The notes beneath the pieces are model-generated. The model saw only the letters and a list, made by a program, of their open reading frames with translations. It was not told where the DNA came from and ran no database searches. The position numbers were made by a program, and so were the translations under genes. From Sutterella sp. (GTDB taxonomy: Bacteria; Pseudomonadota; Gammaproteobacteria; Burkholderiales; Burkholderiaceae_F): a DNA stretch of 8,839 nt. The stretch's first letter is position 1. Every line of letters begins with the position of its first letter. The stretch covers positions 1 to 8,839 of the forward strand of contig DYCH01000071.1 in assembly GCA_019418235.1 (NCBI GenBank), given 5' to 3'. Below, piece by piece: positions 1-5,015 of this stretch.

Positions 1-1
1 G

Positions 2-40
2 GTAAAAATTAACCCAGATTTCGTTAAAAACCTGGGTTAG
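2..40 (+). CDS. Possible 3' end of an upstream gene (partial)
   Basis: Reading from base 2, an open frame runs from the window edge for 12 codons (VKINPDFVKNLG) to a TAG at 38-40, which lies 11 bases before the strong terminator at 52-87. That placement suits the tail of an upstream + strand gene. Another frame stops earlier, at TAA 10-12, so the choice of frame is not proven. Too little protein is visible to name a family. Confidence 0.3.
   Translation, partial: VKINPDFVKNLG
10..39 (+). repeat. Imperfect inverted repeat (hairpin)
   Basis: TAACCCAG (10-17) is complementary to CTGGGTTA (32-39). After one mismatch, TTT (19-21) can pair with AAA (28-30). No U-tract follows, so it is not a stand-alone intrinsic terminator. 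It overlaps the possible tail of the upstream gene and may stabilise that transcript's 3' end together with the next hairpin, or be incidental. Confidence 0.45.
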
Positions 41-51
41 TCAACAGTCTG

Positions 52-87
52 AAGCCGCTGAATCCCAACTTCAGCGGCTTTTTTATT
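52..87 (+). terminator. Rho-independent terminator of the upstream gene
   Basis: A perfect 11-bp stem, AAGCCGCTGAA (52-62) with TTCAGCGGCTT (70-80), closes a 7-base loop and runs into a T-rich tract (TTTTATT, then GTTTTTTT). This is a textbook intrinsic terminator. It separates whatever lies upstream from trpS, so trpS should have its own promoter. Confidence 0.9.
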
Positions 88-110
88 GTTTTTTTGCTAA
101 CAACCTTTTC

Positions 111-139
111 TTATCGCTTTGCCGACTTTGAGTTAAAAT
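111..139 (+). promoter_or_regulatory. Candidate sigma-70 promoter for trpS
   Basis: TAAAAT (134-139) matches five of six bases of the -10 consensus. A poor -35 candidate, TTATCG (111-116), lies 17 bases upstream. The position fits the gap between the terminator at 52-87 and the trpS start at 169, and would give a leader of roughly 20 bases. The surrounding region is AT-rich, so chance matches are likely and the call is weak. Confidence 0.25.
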
Positions 140-168
140 ATTTGTTTATTTTGTTTTTGGATTTTCAA

Positions 169-1530
169 ATGACTTTACGCGTTTTAACTGGTATTAATAC
201 GACCGGCACGTTGCACATTGGCAACTACGTCGGTGCCATTCGTCCTGCTATTCAAGCTAGTCAAGCAGATAATGTTCAAAGCTTTTTCTTCATGGCCGAC
301 CTTCACGCTTTGATTAAGTGTCAAGATCCTGACCGTATTGAAAGAAGCCGTCTTCAAATTGCCGCCACTTGGTTAGCCGCTGGTCTCGATCCCAAGCGTG
401 TCATTTTTTATCGCCAAAGCGACATTCCTGAAATTCCTGCCTTAAGCTGGATGTTAACGTGCGTTACGGCTAAGGGCCAAATGAATCGTGCTCATGCCTA
501 TAAGGCTGCACTAGATGCCAATGTCGGTAACGACGAAGATCCCGATGCCGGCATTTCGATGGGTCTTTACAGCTACCCCATTTTGATGGCTGCCGACATT
601 TTGATGTTTAACGCCCATAAAGTCCCCGTGGGCAAAGACCAAATTCAACACATTGAAATGGCTCGCGACGTGGCTACGCGTTTTAATCACTTGTATGCCA
701 CGGAAGACAAGCCCTTCTTTACGCTTCCTGAAGCCATTGTAGATACCGTTCACGAAGTCTTGCCGGGCTTAGACGGTCGCAAGATGAGTAAGAGCTACAA
801 CAATGTCATTCCGCTTTTTGAGGGTGGTGCCAAGGCCATTAGCGACGCTATCGCTCAAATTAAGACGGATAGTCGTTTGCCGGGCGAAGCCAAAGATCCG
901 GATTCAACGTCCTTGACGCCCATCTACGAAGCTTTCTCCACGCCTGAAGAATACGCAGACTTCCGCCGTCGTTTGGAAGAAGGTTTAGGCTGGGGCGAAG
1001 CCAAGAAAGAGCTCTTTGAAAAAATCGAATCTGAAATCGGCCCGATGCGTCAAAAGTATGAAGAGTTGATGGCTCAGCCTGAACGCATTGAGCAAATTTT
1101 GTTGGAAGGTGCTGAGAAAGCACGTCAAATCTCCGCTCCGTTCCTTGCTCAATTGAAAAAAGCAGTTGGTCTTCGCAACTTTGCCACTTTCGGTCAAAAT
1201 GGTCGTACGGAAGAGAAAAAGCAAAAGGTTAGTCTCCCCGTCTTTAAGCAATATCGTGAAGCCGACGGTCAGTTCTACTTCAAACTCACCCGCGCTTCGG
1301 GCGAATTGTTGTTGCAGAGTGCCGCCTTTGCTTCTGGTCGAGATGCCGGTATGGCAGTCGGAGCCTTAAAGACTCATGGTTTGAATGCCCCTGAAGACAT
1401 CATTCGTATCGTCGAAAACGAAAGTGAACTGCAAGCCAAGACTGTCTTGATGGCTCATGGTGTCTCCCGAGGCGACTTACAAGAAGCTTTTGATCTTTTG
1501 CGTCAAGCCGCAGAAGAAAAAAGTAAATAA
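169..1530 (+). CDS. trpS: Tryptophanyl-tRNA synthetase with C-terminal extension
   Basis: Cytoplasmic class Ic aminoacyl-tRNA synthetase that charges tRNA-Trp with tryptophan using ATP. The signature motifs are both visible: the HIGH-type element LHIGN at residues 15-19 and KMSKS at 205-209 (in GRKMSKSYNN). The conserved segment YPILMAADILMF and the following VPVGKDQIQHIEMARD stretch are typical of TrpS. I chose ATG 169: the family N-terminus starts with a few residues before TGxxxTGxLHIGN, and an upstream in-frame TTG at 94 would add 25 low-complexity residues encoded by promoter-like DNA. At 453 residues it is well over 100 longer than E. coli TrpS. The extra sequence is a C-terminal module, about residues 357-405 (PVFKQYREADGQFYFKL onward), that resembles the YegP/DUF1508 fold, followed by a roughly 45-residue helical-looking tail. 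From memory, some betaproteobacterial TrpS proteins share this extension. Only a weak GGA (159-161) serves as Shine-Dalgarno. Confidence 0.96.
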   Translation: MTLRVLTGINTTGTLHIGNYVGAIRPAIQASQADNVQSFFFMADLHALIKCQDPDRIERSRLQIAATWLAAGLDPKRVIFYRQSDIPEIPALSWMLTCVTAKGQMNRAHAYKAALDANVGNDEDPDAGISMGLYSYPILMAADILMFNAHKVPVGKDQIQHIEMARDVATRFNHLYATEDKPFFTLPEAIVDTVHEVLPGLDGRKMSKSYNNVIPLFEGGAKAISDAIAQIKTDSRLPGEAKDPDSTSLTPIYEAFSTPEEYADFRRRLEEGLGWGEAKKELFEKIESEIGPMRQKYEELMAQPERIEQILLEGAEKARQISAPFLAQLKKAVGLRNFATFGQNGRTEEKKQKVSLPVFKQYREADGQFYFKLTRASGELLLQSAAFASGRDAGMAVGALKTHGLNAPEDIIRIVENESELQAKTVLMAHGVSRGDLQEAFDLLRQAAEEKSK

Positions 1531-1538
1531 CTTTGAGC

Positions 1539-1561
1539 TCAGGAGTGAATCATCCTCCTGA
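1539..1561 (+). other. Hairpin between trpS and the SAH riboswitch
   Basis: TCAGGAG (1539-1545) pairs perfectly with CTCCTGA (1555-1561) around a 9-base loop, starting 8 bases after the trpS stop. There is no proper U-tract after it (the sequence continues CTTGTATTCT), so it is at best a weak terminator or an mRNA 3'-end stabiliser. Its 3' arm contains CTCCT, which is also complementary to the ahcY Shine-Dalgarno AGGAG (1651-1655), so a regulatory contact is possible but unproven. Confidence 0.5.
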
Positions 1562-1567
1562 CTTGTA

Positions 1568-1630
1568 TTCTCAAGGAGCGCTGCGCGAGAGTAACTCCCA
1601 GGCTTGAGACGAAACAATAACTGCGCTCGC
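1568..1630 (+). promoter_or_regulatory. S-adenosylhomocysteine (SAH) riboswitch
   Basis: This aptamer in the 5' leader of ahcY matches the SAH riboswitch class. The conserved core blocks are present in order: AAGGAGCGCTGC (1573-1584), CCAGGCTTG (1598-1606) and AACTGCGCTC (1619-1628). Helix P1 is TCTCAAG (1569-1575) with CTTGAGA (1603-1609). A short P2 is GAG (1587-1589) with CTC (1595-1597). The characteristic pseudoknot is GAGCGC (1576-1581) with GCGCTC (1623-1628), six perfect pairs. SAH is the substrate of the enzyme encoded directly downstream. Riboswitches of this class are known to raise ahcY expression when SAH accumulates. Here a translational mode looks likely, because the 3' strand of P1 can alternatively pair with the start region of ahcY. 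No intrinsic terminator hairpin is evident between the aptamer and the gene. Confidence 0.93.
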
Positions 1631-1660
1631 TTTTGAAAATTTTCTTTTTTAGGAGTCTCA
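1605..1660 (+). promoter_or_regulatory. Candidate expression platform of the SAH riboswitch
   Basis: TGAGAC (1605-1610) is perfectly complementary to GTCTCA (1655-1660), which begins at the last base of the Shine-Dalgarno AGGAG (1651-1655) and ends 3 bases before the ahcY ATG. TGAGAC shares five bases with the 3' strand of aptamer helix P1, so the two pairings exclude each other: SAH-stabilised P1 would free the start region, whereas SAH-free RNA could mask it. A competing option is ACTCC (1594-1598) with GGAGT (1652-1656). This is inferred from complementarity only. Confidence 0.5.
1651..1655 (+). promoter_or_regulatory. Ribosome-binding site of ahcY
   Basis: AGGAG lies 8 bases before ATG 1664 and is the strongest Shine-Dalgarno at the 5' end of any transcript in the window. 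It fixes the ahcY start and is the likely target of riboswitch control. Confidence 0.85.
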
Positions 1661-1663
1661 TTC

Positions 1664-3058
1664 ATGAGCCAAAATTACGTGATTGCTGACATCGGTTTAG
1701 CAGACTGGGGTCGCAAGGAAATCAAAATCGCCGAAACGGAAATGCCGGGTTTGATGGCTATCCGCGAAGAATATGCCCAACAACAACCGTTAAAGGGTGC
1801 TCGCATTGCCGGTTCTTTGCACATGACAATTCAAACGGCCGTTTTGATTGAAACGTTAGTGGCATTGGGCGCTGAAGTGCGTTGGGCGAGCTGCAACATT
1901 TTCTCTACCCAAGACCATGCCGCTGCCGCGATTGCTGCTGAAAACATCCCTGTTTTTGCCGTTAAGGGCGAAAGCATCGAAGACTACTGGGAATACACCC
2001 ACCGTATTCTCGACTGGGGTGATGACACCTATGCCAACATGATTTTGGACGATGGTGGTGATGCAACGTTACTTTTGCATTTGGGTGTTCAAGCTGAAAA
2101 AGATCGCTCTGTTATCGCCCAAGCTCATAACGAAGAAGAAAAGATGCTCCATGCCGCCATTGCTAAGCACTTGGACATCGATCCCCAATGGTACTCCAAG
2201 CGTATTGTCCACATTAAGGGCGTAAGCGAAGAAACGACCACGGGCGTTCACCGTCTTTATCAAATGGCTGCTAAGGGCGCTTTGAAGTTCCCGGCCATGA
2301 ACGTTAATGACTCTGTGACGAAGTCCAAGTTCGATAACCTCTACGGTTGCCGTGAATCCTTGGTTGATGGCATCAAGCGCGCTACCGACGTTATGATCGC
2401 TGGTAAAGTGGCTGTGGTTGTGGGTTACGGTGATGTGGGTAAGGGCTGCGCTCAAGCGCTTCGCGCATTGGCCGCTCAAGTTTGGGTGGTCGAAGTGGAT
2501 CCGATCTGTGCTTTGCAAGCTGCCATGGAAGGCTATCGCGTTGTAACGATGGACTGGGCCTGCGACAAGGCCAATATCTTTGTGACGGCCACGGGTAACG
2601 TTAACGTCATTACTCACGACCATATGGTTCGTATGCAAAACGAAGCCATCGTTTGTAACATCGGTCACTTTGATAGCGAAATTGATGTTGCCAGCATGCG
2701 CCAATACCAATGGGAAAACATTAAGCCCCAAGTCGACCACATCGAATTGCCCTCTGGTAACAAGATTATTTTGTTGGCTGAAGGCCGCTTGGTTAACCTT
2801 GGTTGCGCCACGGGCCACCCGAGCTATGTGATGTCGAGCTCCTTTGCCAACCAAACGTTGGCTCAAATCGAACTCTTCACCAACACGGATAAGTATCCTG
2901 TCGGCGTTTACGTTTTGCCGAAGATTCTTGACGAAAAGGTTGCTCGTTTGCAATTAAAGAGCTTTAACGCTCAATTGTCTGAATTGACGCAAGAACAAGC
3001 TGACTATATCGGCGTTCCGAAGGAAGGCCCCTATAAGAGCGACGCCTATCGTTATTAA
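1664..3058 (+). CDS. ahcY: S-adenosylhomocysteine hydrolase (adenosylhomocysteinase)
   Basis: Cytoplasmic NAD-dependent enzyme that splits SAH, the product of SAM-dependent methylation, into homocysteine and adenosine. It keeps the methyl cycle running and removes an inhibitor of methyltransferases. The 464-residue length is usual for the bacterial form. Visible family landmarks are LHMTIQTAVLIETL (52-65) in the substrate domain; LDDGGD (128-133); SEETTTGVHRLY (188-199); NDSVTKSKFDN (215-225), carrying the Lys that contacts substrate; the Cys of YGCRES (229); the NAD-binding glycine motif GYGDVGKG (254-261); GHFDSEID (334-341); and the C-terminal KSDAYRY (458-464), which reaches into a neighbouring subunit in this tetrameric family. 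The start is fixed by the AGGAG eight bases upstream. Expression is very probably controlled by the SAH riboswitch in its leader. A terminator follows, so it looks monocistronic; I see no metF next to it. Lysine codons are mostly AAG, unlike slt, consistent with high expression. Confidence 0.98.
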   Translation: MSQNYVIADIGLADWGRKEIKIAETEMPGLMAIREEYAQQQPLKGARIAGSLHMTIQTAVLIETLVALGAEVRWASCNIFSTQDHAAAAIAAENIPVFAVKGESIEDYWEYTHRILDWGDDTYANMILDDGGDATLLLHLGVQAEKDRSVIAQAHNEEEKMLHAAIAKHLDIDPQWYSKRIVHIKGVSEETTTGVHRLYQMAAKGALKFPAMNVNDSVTKSKFDNLYGCRESLVDGIKRATDVMIAGKVAVVVGYGDVGKGCAQALRALAAQVWVVEVDPICALQAAMEGYRVVTMDWACDKANIFVTATGNVNVITHDHMVRMQNEAIVCNIGHFDSEIDVASMRQYQWENIKPQVDHIELPSGNKIILLAEGRLVNLGCATGHPSYVMSSSFANQTLAQIELFTNTDKYPVGVYVLPKILDEKVARLQLKSFNAQLSELTQEQADYIGVPKEGPYKSDAYRY

Positions 3059-3082
3059 TTTCAACGTTAAGTCGTGATAAAA

Positions 3083-3118
3083 GACGCTATCTGAGATACT
3101 TGGATAGCGCCTTTTTTA
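3083..3118 (+). terminator. Rho-independent terminator of ahcY
   Basis: CGCTATC (3085-3091) pairs with GATAGCG (3103-3109), with an added G3083-C3111 pair beyond one mismatch. The loop is 11 bases and the stem is followed by TTTTTT (3112-3117). It lies 25 bases after the ahcY stop and ends about 10 bases before the MATE start codon. Confidence 0.88.
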
Positions 3119-3128
3119 ATTTTTGCTT

Positions 3129-4475
3129 ATGACTACCAACACTGTTAATACCAATACGTTATCGATTTTCAAGCTCTCCATGCCCATGTTAATGAGCATG
3201 GTTTTGGAGCAAATTATCGGTTTAACGGACGTGATCTTTTTGGGACGCGTGAGCGAAGTCAGTGTTGGTGCAGCTGCCATTGGCGGGATTGGATTTTTTG
3301 TTTTCACGATGATTGCGATGGGGTACGGCATTGCTGCTCAATCGCAAATGGGGATTGCTAACGGCAGTAAAGACTATTCGCTCATCGGGAAGATTTTTGT
3401 ACAAAGCCTCTACTTCTTTACGGCATTCCTTGTCTTATTAGCTGTCGTTTTACCCTTTGTCATTCCGTATTTATTCGAAATTGGCATTCAATCACCCAAT
3501 GTTCGTGCGGAAGCCTACAGTTACTTTGTTTGGCGAATGGTCGGGATCGGATTTGCCTTCATTTGCATTGCCTTCCGTGGCTTTTTCATGGCCATTTTGC
3601 AACCGGCTGTTTTGACCTACTCAAGCTTTGTCATGGTAGCGAGTAACTGTGTTTTAAACTACCTCCTTATTTTCGGTATCGGACCTTTCCCCGCCCTTGG
3701 TATTGCCGGCGCTGCCATCGCCTCCACCTTGGCAGAATTTTTAGCCGTTATCTTTTTTGTCGTGTACGCCGTCTATAAAAAATGCCACAAAAAATATGGC
3801 CTTTTTCACTACGCCAAACCCGATAAAGAACTTCAAATTCTTCTTTTCAAGCTCGGTCGCTACATGATGATGCAAGAGACCGTGTTGATGACAAGTTGGT
3901 TACTCTTTTTTGTCTGGGTTGAACACATGGGCGAGCGTGCATTAGCTGTCAGTAATATCGTTCGATCGGTCAGTAACCTCATGTTTATCATTGTTCATGC
4001 TTTTGGTTCGACTTGCGGCTCTATTGGTGCTAATTTGCTTGGAGAAAATCGAGCAGCTGAAGTGGACTCCATGATGAAACGAGGGTTAAAACTCTCCTTT
4101 GTCATTACGATTCCACTGGCATTCTTAATTGCTGTGTACCCAGAGCCTTTACTGGTCTTATTTACCGACATTCCGTCATTGAGAATTGACAGTGTAGATT
4201 CGTTGCGAGTGATGCTTTCTGCTTACTTGCTTTGTGTGCCGGCTTATCACTACTTTTTAGCGTTTGGTTTTTTGGGAGCCACTCGCGAATCGATGATCAT
4301 TTCGTTTATTTCGATTTTTGCCTACACCACATACTGCTACTTGATTACCAATTGGGCTGAACAGGTTGCCACCGTTTGGACGGCCGATTGGTTCTACTAC
4401 GTGATTACCTCCATCTGTGTACTCTACTTCTGGAAGCGTCTGAGTTGGCGAAGCATTTACATTAAAAAGGCCTAA
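3129..4475 (+). CDS. MATE-family multidrug/toxin efflux transporter
   Basis: Inner-membrane protein of the MATE family, which exports organic cations, drugs or metabolites in exchange for Na+ or H+. The 448 residues form two related halves of about six hydrophobic segments each (about 11-215 and 240-440), separated by a charged loop (KKCHKKYGLFHYAKPDKE, 217-234). The first half opens with the typical FKLSMPMLMSMVLEQIIGL followed by TDVIFLGR (33-40). The second half carries the NIVRSVSNLMFI / GSIGANLLGENR region (276-308) that mirrors the Q-x-G-x-x-x-G region of the first half (AAQSQMGIANG, 69-79). The substrate cannot be read from sequence. I chose ATG 3129 because an in-frame TTG at 3123 adds only two residues. 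There is no Shine-Dalgarno, and the start sits about 10 bases after the ahcY terminator, so its transcription start is puzzling. Its 3' end overlaps fau by 14 bases on the opposite strand. Confidence 0.93.
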   Translation: MTTNTVNTNTLSIFKLSMPMLMSMVLEQIIGLTDVIFLGRVSEVSVGAAAIGGIGFFVFTMIAMGYGIAAQSQMGIANGSKDYSLIGKIFVQSLYFFTAFLVLLAVVLPFVIPYLFEIGIQSPNVRAEAYSYFVWRMVGIGFAFICIAFRGFFMAILQPAVLTYSSFVMVASNCVLNYLLIFGIGPFPALGIAGAAIASTLAEFLAVIFFVVYAVYKKCHKKYGLFHYAKPDKELQILLFKLGRYMMMQETVLMTSWLLFFVWVEHMGERALAVSNIVRSVSNLMFIIVHAFGSTCGSIGANLLGENRAAEVDSMMKRGLKLSFVITIPLAFLIAVYPEPLLVLFTDIPSLRIDSVDSLRVMLSAYLLCVPAYHYFLAFGFLGATRESMIISFISIFAYTTYCYLITNWAEQVATVWTADWFYYVITSICVLYFWKRLSWRSIYIKKA

Positions 4476-4992
4476 TCGAATTTTCTGTCACAACTGCGTT
4501 GAGGGCCCTATCATGTGTCTGCCTTGGTAGGGTCTCAACAAAAAATTCCTGCGCAACAACACCCAAAGTAAAAATGTTTGGATGACCGGTCAAATATCGG
4601 TCATACCACCCTTGACCGTAGCCCAAACGATACCCTTCAGAGTCCATTGCTAAACACGGCACCAATAAAAGTTCAGGCACAACACTCGCACCAATTTTGG
4701 GTCCAAGAACCCCTGTCTCGTCTTTTACCAAAGTATCTCCGATGGTGAAGGGATAAAAGTTCATTTCTCCCTCACGAACGCACGGCAATAACCATTGAAA
4801 ATTCCTCGGTAACGTTTGAATAATAGGTATCAAATCAATTTCGTTTCGAATGGGCCAATATAGCCCCACCGACCTGAAATTCGAATTCAGAAGATAAGCT
4901 CTTAAATGAGAATGAATTGCGCTTAAAAGCACATTTGTATGCACTTTTGAACGTTTTAACAAAATTTTCTGCCGTAATTGTGATTTTTCCAT
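4462..4992 (-). CDS. fau: 5-formyltetrahydrofolate cyclo-ligase
   Basis: Cytoplasmic enzyme (also called 5,10-methenyltetrahydrofolate synthetase) that uses ATP to convert 5-formyl-THF to 5,10-methenyl-THF, returning stored folate to the one-carbon pool. The 176 residues show the family landmarks: an N-terminal basic LRQKILLKR (6-14), WPIRNEID (46-53) with the folate-site Glu, VREGEMNFYPF (72-82), and the nucleotide-binding signature RLGYGQGWYDRYL (122-134). The closing THDRALNAVVTE (159-170) matches the usual HDxxLxxVVTE. The start is uncertain: ATG 4992 gives the family-like N-terminus MEKSQLRQ, while an in-frame ATG at 5022 would add 10 residues and overlap slt; neither has a good Shine-Dalgarno. 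The gene is divergent from slt and convergent with the MATE gene, so it is transcribed alone. Part of its C-terminal coding sequence forms a large hairpin (4498-4539). fau next to slt is, as I recall, a common betaproteobacterial neighbourhood. Confidence 0.94.
   Translation of the reverse strand: MEKSQLRQKILLKRSKVHTNVLLSAIHSHLRAYLLNSNFRSVGLYWPIRNEIDLIPIIQTLPRNFQWLLPCVREGEMNFYPFTIGDTLVKDETGVLGPKIGASVVPELLLVPCLAMDSEGYRLGYGQGWYDRYLTGHPNIFTLGVVAQEFFVETLPRQTHDRALNAVVTENSIRPF
4498..4539. repeat. Large imperfect hairpin inside the fau 3' coding region
   Basis: GTTGAG (4498-4503) pairs with CTCAAC (4534-4539), and CCCTATCA (4506-4513) pairs with TGGTAGGG (4525-4532) with one G-T wobble. The halves are separated only by GG opposite T, giving about 14 pairs and an 11-base loop. 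It begins 22 bases after the MATE stop codon and covers fau codons 152-165. There is no U-tract after it on either strand (AAAAAATT follows on +), so it is not a standard terminator. It may cap the 3' end of the MATE transcript. Confidence 0.6.
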
Positions 4993-5015
4993 TGAATTTC
5001 GATTAGAGTAGTGGG

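Noticed and set aside
94..168. 25-residue N-terminal extension of TrpS from TTG 94
   Set aside because: The DNA is AT-rich promoter-like leader directly after a terminator, the predicted residues are low in complexity, and ATG 169 gives the family N-terminus.
94..168. Tryptophan leader peptide or T-box control of trpS
   Set aside because: The short leader has no run of Trp codons and no T-box-like structure; T-boxes are also not expected in this group.
1626..1650. Terminator-type platform after the SAH aptamer (T-rich 1631-1650)
   Set aside because: The T-rich stretch is not preceded by a strong simple stem; the only alternative, GCGAG (1585-1589) with CTCGC (1626-1630), is short and encloses 36 bases. 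A translational platform fits better.
2069..2953. 294-codon open frame on the - strand opposite ahcY
   Set aside because: It lies wholly within the strongly conserved ahcY coding region, shows no recognisable domain, and is the kind of antisense open frame that biased codon use produces. No start signals support it.
3178..3201. Hairpin early in the MATE gene (CCATGC with GCATGG, plus CAT with ATG)
   Set aside because: Short stem with a mismatch, about 50 bases into the coding sequence of conserved Met-rich membrane residues; repeated ATG codons explain the symmetry.
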